Part shown: one piece after another, positions 34,583 to 48,700 of the stretch
How positions within the stretch are numbered: the stretch's first letter is position 1
Layout of the letters: every line of letters starts with the position of its first letter
Notes under the pieces: model-generated
The model's database searches: none
Seen by the model: only the letters and a program-made list of their open reading frames with translations
What the model was told of the DNA's origin: nothing
Program-made: the position numbers and the translations under genes
Origin: Polytrichum commune
Lineage: Eukaryota; Streptophyta; Polytrichopsida; Polytrichales; Polytrichaceae
DNA length: 64,000 nucleotides
Direction of reading: 5' to 3'
Assembly: GCA_950295325.1 (NCBI GenBank)
Contig: OX485803.1
Coordinates: 1,676,001 to 1,740,000 of the forward strand

Positions 34583-36884
34583 ATGACAAGGCACGCAACA
34601 GTACTTTTCACCCTCCTAGGATGCTCACATATGGCAGCAAGTATGTGGGATTCGTAAAGCCAAATAGATGAAACCCAATCTTTGTCCAGAATTCTTCTTT
34701 AACTTGCAGCTGTGACACTGAACGTATCAGTATCCATAACTGCCAACCTTACTTTTATCTAATAGGTAGTGGATCTTCTTTGCAAAACATTGATGAAATT
34801 CTCTGTTTATCAAGTGACTTCAAGATGCTTATAATTCTGTGTCATGCACCTGTGCCTTCATTGTCTTGGCAGGGGGAAACAGCAGAATGGGTTACTGTCA
34901 CATTTAAGAAACCTGTTGGGGCAAGTGAAATTGATCGGACTGGAGTTTTCTCTGGTATATTCAAGTATACTTCAACAACCTCGAAATACTGGTTTAAGCT
35001 TCTTGGTTCTGAGCTTCTTGGTTCTGAGCTTCTGATTGGAGGTGTTTTCTAAGCTTCAGAAAGTCTAATCCAATTTTGGTCTCGCATATAGGTGAATGCA
35101 TGGTATCAATAATCAACATCAGTAATGGTATCAAAGAACCTAACTATGGGTATCAAAATTGTAATACCAGTCAAATATTGATATTTGGTGGGAATGTCAG
35201 TGAGAGAATCTTTGTAAACCTACCTAAGTTATCATTTGGGTTGTCAACATTCTAAACCATATTGATACTAGGGTGATTTTGCCTAGGCATGAAGGTTCTT
35301 GCATGTAATATTGACCCAAATGGTATTGAAAACAAAAATACAGTCAAAAACCCATACCCTACTGGTATCAAAAAATTTGAAATCCTCCATTATAGATACC
35401 AGAATGTATAAAAAAAAGACAATACCAGACCAACACTGGTGTAAAACATATGTAGCCAGGTTTGTGTACAATTGGAGCAGGTTTAAGGCTAGAGTTGAAA
35501 GAGGCAGTTTTTTAATTAGAACGTGCATGACCACGGTAACTCACATGGTTGTTTTGAGCCCTGTGCAGTGCCTCAGATTGCATGAAGAATTGACTCCTGA
35601 GGATAAGTCTATGCCATCTTTCAATAAAATCATGCCATATTCATGTCAATCGCTCATTAAGGTTCCACACCTACTCATTGCCTTACATGCTCAGGGTGAG
35701 TACCAGGGGCAACTGTGAAGAGCATGCTTTAGTTGTTCCCCTTATTTTCTTATACTTTGCTCAAGGTACAGAAACCTCTTCACAGATTTTTTACAATCTG
35801 CCAAATGTTTTTATGCAGTTTAAGTATGCCAACTACTTATCACCCAATTACACTCCTCAAAGAGAGGGAACATTGTCTTTTCAACTGATCAAGCAGCGGT
35901 CTGACTTTGCATTTAAATTCTTCTCAAGAGACGTCACAAATGTGAGTGCATTTGCTATTCCACTTCAAGATTTTCTTCAACTTTCAAACTTGTAAAACTT
36001 AGAACAGGTAGGATTCTGAGAGTGATTTTTCTTGAATGGATCTGGGGAGCAGCCGTTGCTGGAGGCAGTCTCCAATACTATTACATTCCAATATGTGAGG
36101 CTCCAGTATATCCAAGACTTGCCCTGGGATCCTCATGGGATGAAGTGCCACCAATCCTTTATGCAGCTGTTTCTGTTCTCTTTGAAATGCTTCTTTTGTG
36201 CTTGTGGTGATCAATATGCCTGCAATTTTTTTCACACATGACTAATTGGACAAGTGGATATTTGATAAAAGATGCGCTGGCTGTGGTAGAGTGGGGTTCT
36301 GAAGAAGGCAAAGAATCATGGATAGCTCCTGCTGCCACCCATTGACTTTCACCCAGCATGACATGTGTGGTAAGTCTACTTCTCAAATTGTAGCTATCCT
36401 TACTGTCCCAAAGTCTGTGTACCTATCTTGATCTCCAGATATTGACTATTAAGGGTTTAGAGTTTATGGGTTAACGTTTGATTTTTTTCTGTATAACCTT
36501 TTTCTATTATAGAGTGGTTTCCTTTGCAAAATAACTTCAAACATCAGAAGTCTTCCTCATTGGTGGACCCGGTTTATCACATGGCAGGAGAAAGCTGCTC
36601 TGCTTTATAGGGCACCTGCTTTATTGATTACTCCTAGTAGCTCTGCAAAAGCATCTGCAAGAACTGTTGAATGGAGGGATCCAGGATTCTTCAGACTGCT
36701 TACCTCAAGGAGCTGTGACCAAGCACCAGGTAAACTTCTCACTGTTCTTACTAGAAGGAGTTCATTCGACCTGGGGAAGAACCTGAGCTTCAAAGATACT
36801 AGGAGATTTACAGCAACATCTGTACTGAATGATGATGACAGATATTATTATAAAGTGGGATTTAAGGTAGACGTGCCTAATTCA

Positions 36885-37219
36885 GATATTTTTCTCTATG
36901 CACCTACTTCTACACCTAACCAATGGGAGATGATTATCAAATCCAAATCGTGCCCATAGCCATTTGCTTCATAATTTTCAGAGGTCATATGAATGTCTTA
37001 TTCATTACCAAAGTGAAGATTCTCGTCCTAATTGAGTGGTCATATATGTCCCTCCAATTATGTTGACTATTGAGCCTAGAATGCCTAGCATATGTTGAGC
37101 ACGTAGTCTAATCTCCTTCAAACATATGTCTTTTTGATGTCCATTCTTAGATATACTTCTTAGATCCACACAACACTTAAATACATATATATCCATATTA
37201 TTGCTATGTTAAGATTAGG
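36885..37219 (-). mobile_element. R1 element inserted in exon 8 of the PAP pseudogene
   Basis: Interrupts exon 8 between the residues matching YYYKVG(H/F)K and KGG(T/A)YVW. It begins GTAGACGTGCCTAAT and ends with the complement ATTAGGCACGTCTAC. The interior is the R1 repeat in minus orientation ('caatagtcaacataattgg', 'gtggatctaagaag'). This copy gives the cleanest ends of R1 because the interrupted exon can be aligned with the intact gene. Confidence 0.75.
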
Positions 37220-38392
37220 CACGTCTACAATAAGTTGAAAGGGGGCGCCTATGTGTGGGTTAAAGAAAACTCTGTCATATCTGTGCCTGTTCCAGCTGAC
37301 AACATGTTGCAGTGTGTAATCATTTTTGGTGGAGTATTCATGCACCTATCAGTTTGTAGAATATGTGCCATTTATTTCTTATGGTGATCTTATGTAGACC
37401 TCTCTATTTTAAGGCCTTCCCATGGGCCTCATCTCATAGGCAATGATAGCATGTAGGATGTTTACCTGTACGTTGTTTAGTGTTGTGCTTTTTGCCCTCA
37501 TCAACCCATTTGAGTTCTTAGAAAATGGAATGAGTATATTAAAAAGCAGTGTCATTCACATAAGTTGTATCTATCCATAGAAGCTTATAATTGCTGTGTC
37601 GTATGAGATCGTGCAGTTGACATGGGCAAGGTATTGTTCTCCACACCAATTCCTCTCTTTGAAATTTCTTAACAAAGTTTGACACCACTCCTGGTTGCAG
37701 TTCAAGGTTCTTGTAAGATGTAGTGGTTGTACAGTTTCATAAAAGTGCTGCTCATTCTTTGGAGCATGGCAAACTTGCTTGCTTGGATCCAATGAATAGA
37801 ACAGATACACTTGTCGAGGACGTCAACAACTATGATATTCTTTTTCACACCGGAGATTTGAGCCATGCAAGTGGATATATGTCAGAATGGGACCACTTCC
37901 AAGAGCAAGTTGCTGACATCACAGCATGTGTCCCATACATGGTTACAAAGTATGTGAAGCACACGCACATTGATTATGTATCCTGGAAGTCGCTTTGATA
38001 ATTTTGTAATTTGAGACTTGCTGATTCCCAAAACTGAAATGGTGTGATGTTTGTTGGTTGACCTGTGCCAGTGGAAATTACGAGAGAGATTATCTAGGCA
38101 CTGGGTCATTCTTCCAGAACAAGGACTCTGGAGGAGAGTGCCAAACACAGACCAGCTTCCACATGCTGACCGGAAACAAGGCTTGGTACTTGATTCTCAA
38201 GAACTTCAGTGCGAATTGACAATAAATGCGTTCCTGGTTTTTGTGAAGTGAAGGAAGGTTTGCATACTGGTGTAAGAGGCAATATAATTTGATTTCACTT
38301 GTACTATGAATTCATTCTGAGTGGAATGTTGGGAGGTTGAATAAATGAATCTGACTGTGGAAGTCTTGACCACCACGTTCTTGAGGTCAGGT

Positions 38393-38597
38393 AGATGTGT
38401 CTAAATTGGATATTTGTCTCTCTGCACCCATTTATAGCGCAATTAGTGCAAGATAATTAGCAGTTTCAAATTGTGCTCGCAGCCATTTGCCTCATAATAT
38501 TCAGAGCTTGATATGAATATTCTTTTCAATTTCAATGTGAAGGTTCTCGTGCTCATTAAGTAGTCATATAGGTCCCCCCAATTATGTAGACTATTGA
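38393..38597 (-). repeat. second R1-related segment in the PAP pseudogene (exon 12)
   Basis: Starts GGTAGATGTGTCTAAAT and shares 'catttgcctcataat', 'ttcagag', 'aggttctcgt' and 'ccaattatgtagactattgag' with the copy in exon 8. It stands where roughly the first two thirds of exon 12 should be, and the exon resumes at 'gccctcaggacg'. It is either an insertion with deletion or a gene-internal conversion from the exon 8 copy. Confidence 0.6.
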
Positions 38598-39251
38598 GCC
38601 CTCAGGACGTGAAGACTTGCGAAAGCTTTGGCAGAAGTTCAAAGTGGATCTTGCTTTGTGTGGTCATGTGAACAGTTATGAATAAAGCTGCCCCATGTAC
38701 AAGGTAGAAATGAAACACGAGCTGATTACTGCTTGATTTGTTACTGAATCTGAGGTATACTTGTCTTAGCACCTTGATACTTTTGTCTGCTTAGGTTCTG
38801 ACTGAGGGAGAAGATGCAAGGTTTTTTCTGATCAGATTCTGTGTCTAAGTTCTTAAAACCTAATCAACGAGTACAAGGTAGATGCATGGTATTTGCCACT
38901 CTCATGTTCCACTGTAAATGTTTCTTTGTACAGACTCGATGTGTGACCACTGAGAAGGACGACTATTCATTAAGATTGAATGCCACCAGTCACATAGTGG
39001 CCGGTGGTGGAGGCTCTGACCTGTCTACTCTTATTTCATATTCGCCTTTCTAGAGTCTTGTGAAAGACTTTGACTTCAGCTTCACGAAGTTGACGGCCTT
39101 CAACCACAGCACATTGCTGTTCTAGTACAAAAAGGGCCGTAACAGCGAAGTGTATGACCAACTCTTTATCTCCAGAAACTACAGGGATGTGCTTGGTTGC
39201 AATAGCACTGTCATAAAGAGTTGCACAGAAGTAGTAAATCTTGCTTCATAA

Positions 39252-42230
39252 GAATGACACATTAGTAGTTCATGTACCTTTGAAGAGCTTTTGCTGTGAG
39301 TTTAGAGTGCTAAGGTGTCTGAAGTCAAGGTAAACTAGTAGAAACTTTCTTCCAAGACCGAAAGGTAGTCCCAACTGCCAAGTTATATTCCAAGGTGTGT
39401 CGTTGGTTGGGTCCAGGTTCTAGCATATATAACACATCTCAACTTCAAATCTTACAAGTTCCTGTCCACGGGACATTGTTACTACGCCCAGCTGTGGCTT
39501 TGTGTAATAACAGCATTTTGAGGGCATCCTTCTGTCAAATGAAGCTGGAAATTAATTTCCTCAGATTCATACACTTGGGTTCGTGCAAAACAAATACATG
39601 ATATATATATCGAGATGGTAGAATCTCTGTAGTGTATGACTGATTGTTTAGTTCTAGATTCAACAATTGAAGGCTAATGTTGTCACAATGTAAAATACTG
39701 ATTGTGTCAGCTGCGGCATTGTGTATTTGCATTCAGAGAACAGTTTTTGATATCATCTCTTTAGTTTATTTTTAATTGCCAGGATGTCTATTCTCCTCCT
39801 GAATGTTTCTCCTTTCTGTGGTTGTTCATATCCATGTACAGGTTTGTAATGAACCAAATTTCCCACGCAACAAAGTAATCCCATCTCTTCCGACAATACA
39901 AAACACTCGCCACATTTGTTTTTGCAATCCTGAGACACAAGGTTGGGCAAGTTTCAAATTTTCCTCCTACAGCTTATTTCTCTCATTCCAACTTTTTAGA
40001 GTTTTTATGAGCATGCCAGAATCTCGCATAATTTTCCTCCCAATTCATTTGCCACTACCGAACAAGAGTAATGTCAAACAAAGGAATTGCTTGGCACAAA
40101 GTGCTGCATCAGACTCACAATCATCAGAGTCCAATCATCCACAAGATTTCTCAGTGCTCCCCCTGACCAGGGCCGAGTTACTTGCCATTTTTCAAGAATG
40201 TGTGTCATTCTCGCTCACCTGTTCAAATCCCACAATGATTTACCTTCATTGAAGCTTAGATCATTGCAAGTTCATATGTATTCCCTTCAACGCTGATCAT
40301 GTTGTCTTCCTTTCAGATGTTGGTCAACATAAGGAAAACACAAGGGGGCGGGGGACACTTATAAGTTGATACATTGTTTGCTTATAATTCAATTTGACTC
40401 TTAGAACTAAGTGTTAATTCACCCCCAGCATGTGGATTGAAATCGAGAACAATGTTACGATTCTCAATGGAAGAGTTTGTCATGAGAGAGGTTGGACTAC
40501 TTGTTCCCCTATGATGGCATACCTTCGTATTAACAAACTCGATGAATTTAGGGCTATCTTCAAATAACCCACACAATCTGAGAAAACTAATAATTTGGAG
40601 AAAATCCAGAAGTAATTGTGCCATCATAAGAGCTCCTACTATACAAACCAAATCCTCGAGCTTGTTAAGGTTGGGAATGCAAAAAAGGAAAACAACTCTT
40701 GAAGATAATTTTTCCACTAGGACAAGATTTGCCACTAAGATGTTGGGTTGGAGTAAACCTTGCTTTTATTTTCAAATGAATGATGTTCACAACTACTAAA
40801 AGTTTGTCAAATGTATTCACGTAAAATCAACATCCCAATTTCACATTATTTTGTCAACAATTATGTGTAGCAAACAACCAACATACAATCCTGCATTATA
40901 ATTTACTAACAACATGTCCAGATCGGGAAACATGCCTAACCCACACATTTCTTTATATGTTTAGCCCATTTTTTCTAACAAATAAATACCAAACCATGCG
41001 ATCATACTTCCTATCCTAAGTGCGTTCAAATAATTGCACAAGATTCCCACTCTTTTATGTTCTCGCCTTAATCAAGGACTAAGAACGTCACACACATCCA
41101 ATCACCACCAAGTCCAACCCCCCGGCCCGAACCAAAGCCCATTTTATGCCCATATATTTGCACGGCCCCAAAAAATACTCATAGGGCTCCGACCAGCCCC
41201 AACTTAGATGAACTCCCTTTTGCTTTGACCCAGCAATCCATCATTTTGGAGCCCTAACCACATCCATCACAAAAAGCAACCGTTGTAACGGATGAAGTTA
41301 GTGTTTTTCATCCAACCAACGCTCCCCTATCTCCAAGGTGACAAGGCATGGCCACTACTTCAAGGTGGCCCAACCCTCACGTGTAGTAATCTAAACTTCT
41401 TTTGAGTCCTTTTTGCACCATCTTCGCCTGTGTGTTGATCGCACAAAAGGCCCAGATCTCACGATCTCCACCATCGATCCTCCAAGTGGCCTAGATTGCA
41501 CGAGACCCAAACGGATCTTCACCACTCGTTTACTAGCGGCCCAGACTTTGCACATGTGGGCCGTTGAACGTAGTAGGAAGCCCATGTGGCTCTAGGCGCC
41601 CTTTATAACAAGCCCTTTTCTTTACTCAATTGTGTAGGCAAACTCTCACGTAAGCATGAAGGCAATCATAGCATCCATGGAAGTATTGTTATGAGTGCTT
41701 GGGTTTCTTGTGTAGAGATCATTTTTGAGGACGTTGATCATCATTGTTGTGTGGATTGGAACTAGCATCAAGGAGTGCGGTAATTATCTAAATGATCTTA
41801 ATCCATTGATTACATGTATTTTCCTTAAATCTCTCCGTGTTACGTATTCGGTAGCTTTGTAGATCAACAGAAACTCAGATTGATGCAATTCTGGGTTTGA
41901 TAGAGGAGTTGTGTGTATGAGAGGCCTCATTTTGTGTTGATGTTTGAGTGTTGATGAATCATCCATCTCTCTGATCATTTTCGTGAAATTCCGGTCCCTG
42001 AATTCATTTTTTTACAAGCAGTATGCACGATTGTGGTTTGCAGATTTGGCAATGTGGAACCTTCGAGAGATAACGTGGTGTAGCAATGTCTCAAAGCTCG
42101 ATGAGCTTCGCAAAAGGGACTATCTAAGTGTTTACATTGTGATTTCGTAGCTTTTGTGGAAGAGTTACTTGTTGACTCACCACCCATGTCAGGAGGTGCA
42201 ACAAACCCCTGGTCTATTGGTGGGCTAAGG
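39252..42230. other. non-genic stretch
   Basis: No gene is recognised. The longest frames (149 codons at 39803-40252 on +, 117 codons at 40382-40735 on -) have no motif I know and no partner exons. The more GC-rich part at 41090-41640 has a TATA-like 'cctttataaca' at about 41600; it might be part of an LTR, but no matching second copy is in the window. Confidence 0.4.
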
Positions 42231-42615
42231 GTGGGTTTCCATTTAGGTCGCTCGCCTGCTAGATTCTAGATAATAGTGGGTTGGAGGTGTTCTCATGTAG
42301 ATTAACACAAAGTTGCTAACCAACTACACTTTAGTGGCCTACTAGAATATGGAGGGTCGTGGATTTACATGCGCCCACTAAAGCACTTTCTAACTTACAA
42401 GTGCCGGTCATCGGATGATTTGAAGATTGATGGTCATATCTCCATCTTTTGGTAATCTGAAGGAGGAGGTTAGTATGTGGACCTGCGTTTGAGAAGATGA
42501 GAGTAGCTAGTTGGCACATACGAACCCCACCCCATCATATTCCATCTAAATTTTATTGAGTTTGTCCTTATTCCCACTAGAATACAGTGGGTGAGCACCC
42601 TACATGGAAACCCAC
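42231..42615 (-). mobile_element. inverted-repeat element (MITE-like), copy B
   Basis: Ends GTGGGTTTCCATTTAGG and (reverse complement of right end) GTGGGTTTCCATGTAGGG are inverted repeats. The interior is the inverse of 4285-4704, for instance 'gttggcacatacgaacccc' against 'ggggtagggttcatatgtgccaac'. It is non-coding. Confidence 0.7.
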
Positions 42616-42690
42616 CTCACTCTCGGATACAAGTAGAGACAATGCCTAGGGTCAAAGTTCCTCTTTTAATTCTTGTTGAAACAAGCTCGG

Positions 42691-42695
<5 letters not shown>

Positions 42696-42736
<41 letters not shown>
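42696..42736. repeat. (TC)n microsatellite
   Basis: About 20 uninterrupted TC units in AT-rich sequence. Confidence 0.9.
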
Positions 42737-42737
<1 letters not shown>

Positions 42738-45700
42738 GTTGCTTAATTTGCACAAGACTACATAAATCATGGTTGATAGTTCATGTCACTGACCTATGTT
42801 TTTGTCATGGCTATCTATCTAAGCTTGTCATAATTCAATGATATATGGCAATCACAAATCCTTTCAACATGTTTTGTAGTAAATAGAAAATCTTTTTCTC
42901 CACCTTGAAGCATCATGAGTTGTTAGAGAGCTTTATATAGTGAACTCTGAATGCAAATGTCAAATATCGTTTTCCCCCTTCCAGTTCATCAATTTCCTTG
43001 TTCAAAGGAAAGTAACGACTATGGGGGAATATAAACGAAGCTTGCGCAATAATTCTTGGGTCAATAAACAATCAACTCGTCCATGTAGAGCAACTATCAA
43101 AGCTCACAAACAAGAGGGAGTTGTGAAATATGAATTACAAATGTGTCACATCCACATTGATGGAGTTGGATTTAGTATTGTCATTGACCTCCATTGCAAA
43201 TCAATCTTACAAGTAATTTCTAGAGGATGTCAACGCCGGCTCCTTGCTAAACCAAGCATGGATGAAGAGCCTCTTTGCCCGCATGCTTACTACTGCCCCT
43301 TTTCGGTTGTGAGTTCTATCCAAGGAAGCGTCTCTTGCATATTTTTACTTGATGAAAATCACCACCTTGAGCGATTAACTTTGTGAATTGCATAACATGA
43401 TGAAGGATGTTATGAAGATCAAATATACTACCATGTTTAGGTCCACTAACAAGAATTTGTTGCAAGGAAACCAAATCTTGTATTTCATTGCTAAGTGTAA
43501 ATAACCTAGCCATTGTAAGAATTAGCAATCGAATTGTAAGCATATTAAGTAATGTTCACACGTCATCGTTTGTTATTGAAGTGGAGATCACCACAATGGA
43601 GTAGATAGATTCTTGAACAAAACACTCAATCCCACATTCGGATCTTTGACTTCGCAGCACCAACTTCCAAGTGACCACAATGTGGGACCAATCGATAGCC
43701 TAGCAACGAAAGTGCAAGTAATTAAAAAAAACACAAAGAATTGTGGTTCTTTAGTATTGTCTCAAGTGGCACATGTAGAGCAAGCAAATGAGGTACGGTG
43801 ACGTTGGGTGGGAGGAACCAATGGGTGGCAATGTCCCATGTGGCCACAAAAGGGAGGGTTTGGGGTCTTCGGGCCTCTTCCCTATATAAAGAGAAACCGG
43901 ACTATCTAGCAAATTATATGTAACTCAACTCTGACCTTCAAGACATCCTCACCAAAACCTAGAATAAGCTCACCGAATTCATTGATGTTCAATTTACTTG
44001 AAACACAGAGGGTATGTTTGATGAAAGACTAAGATTGAACAACACTAAATTATTGATTTATAAAAGCTATATTATAAACGGTTTTTTTTTAAACTGATAT
44101 TCACAAATATATTTTAACATATTGTTTTATAGGTAAATGAGATTTTTTTTACAAAAGACGATTGTTACATGTGAGGTAGAAATAACCTCAATCTGGATCA
44201 TTAGAATTAAGATCATGATTTGAAAATGTCAAAATGGGATTCTCAAACAAGTAAGGATTAAAGCACCACAAAGCAACATTTGACAACCTGGAGCCGCTCA
44301 AACAACAAGTAAAAATTCACACTTCATTTTTTAATAGAGAAAGCATGTATCCAATATCTTCCTTTGGATTCCAAAACAAAGATGTGATATTTCCAAATCG
44401 ATTGTTATCTACACCAATGAAGCATCATAAAATTAGTAAAAACTAAACCTAAATGATATGCATGGTGTTGTATATAATAATCTCCACTCCAAATGCTTGA
44501 TGATGAGCGAAATGCATGGCCCACCCGGGTTCAATTCCTTAGGCCATCATGGCGGGGTTTGGGTTGGAAACTTGAGGTGCACTTTTTGGTCCCTCACCCA
44601 TTCGCCCCGTGTTTGATTCCAAAGTGAGATGTGGATGTGAGCTCGAAGGGGGCAAATGAACTTAAGTACACCGTACACACCTTACTTCCCTCGGACAAGA
44701 TATTTTTGGACAACAATGCCCCAAAATTGCCATAGGTGCACATGATGCAAAACCTTGAACAACTCTCTCATGTGGCATATTATAAGGTAGAACACTAAAG
44801 CATGATCTAAGAAGGAGAAGTATCTATGAGCCTCCTAGATACGCCCTCAAAGTGGGATATACCTCTAACACTTGGAACACCGTGCGCGTCTTTCACTCAA
44901 GTGGTTCACCAAAAGCCCAAAAGCCCATATCCGGGTATACTACTCATGTACGATGTAGGCTATCTTGAACCCTCCTAGATGTGTCTAAAAATGAACATAC
45001 TCATAACATTTTGGGAACCCTACCTTTCTAATATTCCAAGCGGTGTGCATCTCAAAATGAACGTCCTATACAATGTTTGGTAGATGTACCTCCCTTTTTC
45101 TTTCAAGCGGTGGATCACAAGGTACGCTTATGTAGACCATAATGTAGTGAGAATCTACTTGTACACAAAGTGTGTTCCCAAAAATGACGTATTGAATGAT
45201 ATATACGTTGTAGATGAAGGTTCCTGAATCTCCCCAATGAACACCATATATACTACGAGTAATGAGGAGAAGTCATTGAAGCAACAAAGCTCACGGAGGT
45301 GACCTAAAGTACTCATAGGTTTTGGTCACTTTATACTTCTAGAAGGAAAATGATTCTCCGGGGTTGACTTTAGTTTTAAATACTTTAAGTTACAAGCATA
45401 TGTCCAAGGTAGGCAATGAGCTCTTTGTCATATTTACGCTCAAGTTATATCACATAACATTACTCAGCTATAGTAGTCGGCTCATTGAACCATGAAGTAA
45501 AGTAATTATATTATGTGGATTCCCTAAACAAAGTAGTAATATTCAACTAACGTTCATACGTTCAAGTTGATACTTGAGATTTTGGGTGCAATTATATTCC
45601 TGTCATTATTCACTGAAAATACTAACATTATTCACAATAATCATACTATTCATATCATCACTATTCACTATTCATATTGACATTAAATTCTTCTTGTTAT

Positions 45701-48700
45701 ATTCTACCCATGTAGGTAAGACGGTGAAGGCCACTATCAAATGCTAAATATAGAAGTTGAACTCAACCATATGGTTGAGTAATGTTGTGCACTTATAAAA
45801 TTGGTTTACATCATTCAAGATGCAAGGTGAAATTAAAACAAGTTGTACCTAATTTTTCCTGGATCCATGTCAATTTATTTGCCCTATACTAAATCAATAT
45901 TTTTGACGTAACAACAAACCACTCTTGATTTTTGGATCATATATCATTTCATTTGACTTCATCTAGTTACAATTCACCCCTTTAAGTACCCTTGGTTTTC
46001 GTGGAAGCCTAGGGATCATTGAAGCTTTGTTACAAACCCACCAAATGTGCAAGCAAAATTATTATGAAGTCATTTTCCCCTGAGTTTATTAGGGTTTGCC
46101 ATGTGTCGGCACCCTTCCTACATCAACCCCGGGTACTATGGTACTTTTATATTCCAAAGAACTTCCCCACCACAAATAATCCCTCAAGCTTGCCACTTTT
46201 TGAGCAAGCTTGAGTATCTTCAACACAAACTATAAGTTAGACTATCATGCTCTACAAAAATTAAAGCGTCGGCAAAGCCACTCCACATACATACCCATGT
46301 TCTTTAGCCCAAGACAAACTAGCGGTGGGGCCCAACCCACCCACCCATAAGTCGATTGCTCGGGCCCGGGACCCACTAAAAATATTGTTTGCACTTGACT
46401 GCCCAAGGGGTACTAATAAGCGTTCACGAAATCCCAAAGCCTTACCATGCCTTTGCATTTCCCCTTTTGGAACCACTTTCTCTTCATGGATTTCCATGTA
46501 ATTGCTTGTACCACTACATAAGCAAACTCTATTGGGACGAGTTTCAAATCGATGGAGTTGTATTAGTCTTCCATTGGTCTCATCAAAGTCAATGTTTTCA
46601 AATCAAAGGCATGTTTTAACTCATTTTGATAAACGTTTATATTCATCCATCATCCAAGAAAATTATATTACATAATTTTGACATGGGGCGTTTTTATTTA
46701 TTTAAAATTTAGATGTTAATTGCGATTTGCATGTCAACAACAAGATTCACATCAATTATAGTGATCGTTGGTTTGGGCGTTACAAGAACGTCATTGATGC
46801 AGACGATAAGGGTCACTTCATATTCAAGCCAAGGGCCATCACCATGTAATTGTGAGGACCCTTGACTCTCATCAAAAAGTTGTATCAATTGTCTAAGGTC
46901 CTTGACTCTGACGTAGTCTACCAAAATTTGCACATGGTCTACCTTTTGGAGGTGAGCCTAACGCAAATTCCTACACACCATGAAACATTATCCATAGTTT
47001 GCCATGTAGGAATCCATGTAGACTTTTCATCAGTGATAATTTATTTGGGCCATTAGGCCTTCACCTTCTAGTGTAAAGTGAACTTGGACGGTATCGGCCT
47101 TTTTGACCAATGAGAGATCTTAGAATGCGGTCATGGGCCTTCGGTGTCATGTGTGAAGTGGCCCTAAGTGCATTGTGCTTAAGCCACAATCCACTTTTAG
47201 GATCACAACCTTTCCTAACATGTGGTAATGTGCCTCACACTACAACTCTTGTGGATGAAGACAAGCTTGTGTGGAAGGTTGCAAAGAGTTCTCACATTAG
47301 TAAGTGTGGTTGTCATAGATATATAATTTTCGTTGTTTTGGATATGCATACAATTTCAAGTATCTTATATATCTATTTCATGCTAACATAATCATGAGCC
47401 AACTGCAGTCACCTTCCAACTTGATGTTGCTTCCTCCACGTATAGAGAATGCGACACATGTTATGGCGGCTACATCGACACCGGTCGCTCGTGAAAATTC
47501 CCGATGGTTAATTCGGTTGGCATATAAAGAATACAAGGCAAAGAAGGGCAACAAAAAGGATAGTGAGAATGAATAGCATTGTGGTTAGTTTTAGACATTG
47601 TGAGTGGATTTCCGTGGCTTGGTTTTCATGTTATGCCTTGCTTTGAATAAACCACAATCAATGGACTTGTTTTTGTGTGGGCAATATCATCTTCCCCTGC
47701 CATCATTTAATTGGACATAAATGTGTTGGCAAGTGTTTTTTAATCTCAATATGTAAAACTCAATTGATCATGACAATGCAATCTAAAGTACATAAGAATT
47801 TGATAGGTGAATGAAATGACCATGTAAATCATCCATACATGTGTACATGGTCCAACTTTTTATGGCAAATAATTCACATTTATAGGAAACATGTGGCCCT
47901 AATACTAGTTGATATTTTTTCCGTCACCACTCATATGATACCACTCACTCCCAAGATAAATACTTGTATATAATGCGCTTGGTGACCATCTTTCCACCAA
48001 TGTACTCTATAAGCTTGGATGACTTACTAAATGGAGTTTTACCCTTCAACATGGTCTAGAAGCATTTGGTCCATAGAAGAATTCACCACTTCTCAATATA
48101 ATCTAATGGATAAAGAAGATTCTCATTCAATGATACTAGTCCTATGTCATATTCAACCATGTTATCATATTGGATGACTTTTGCATGCTCCAACTGCAAG
48201 ATAAAAAGCAAACAAATCAAAAGGGATGAAATACAATTAGTATATACAAATTACATATGTTGAATGATTATGAAGAAATGAACAATACCCAAGCCTAAAA
48301 CAAGGCCTTTGCGAGCCACGTTTCTAGTAGGTTCTCTTTCACGTCACAAAGCAGAAAACGGAGTGACTCTCATGACATGCGATCAAAATTTCATCAACAC
48401 AATCAGTGCACACTGAATTTGCCAACTGGAATTGTGGCAATCATTTGCGATTTCTCCATCGTCATATCCAACTTTTGCATCGAGTCCAAGATGTTTATTG
48501 ATTTGGGTGATATATAAATGTTAGCATCGCATAGCCCAAAGATATTTCATAATGTTGAAAAATATAAGGATATGATCAGGAACAATACCTCTTTCAAGAA
48601 GTTTTCACTGTGAGCCGGATTTGCAATAACAAGTAGTTTCTCAATTTCTTCCTTATATCTTTGATTGCCTTTTTTGAAGTTTTTTCCTTCACCAATCACA

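Larger units (their letters stand above)
34583..39251 (+). pseudogene. decayed tandem copy of the purple acid phosphatase gene
   Basis: Equivalents of all 13 PAP exons occur in order: about 34583-34774, 34873-34964, 35569-35661, 35819-35941, 36053-36144, 36238-36369, 36641-36729, 36842-37310 (split by an insertion), 37617-37630, 37780-37949, 38072-38185, 38598-38703 and 38941-39251. Lesions: stop in exon 1 (34655), frameshift in exon 3, frameshift and lost donor in exon 5, lost acceptor and frameshift in exon 6, frameshift in exon 7, an R1 element in exon 8, deleted start of exon 10, GNHE changed to GNYE in exon 11, most of exon 12 replaced and GHVH changed to GHVN, and stops in exons 12 and 13. 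Exons 2, 4 and 9 are still clean. It cannot make an active enzyme. Intron sequence is also shared, so it arose by DNA duplication, not retroposition. Confidence 0.92.

Noticed and set aside
39803-40252. 149-codon + frame after the PAP pseudogene
   Set aside because: No recognisable domain, low-complexity composition, and no splice-supported extension.
40900-41640. Possible LTR with a TATA-like motif near 41600
   Set aside because: No paired LTR, primer site, polypurine tract or pol sequence nearby.
44500-44620. Possible tRNA-derived SINE promoter (GGTTCAATTCC, B-box-like)
   Set aside because: No A box at proper spacing, no tail or target duplication, and no second copy in the window.
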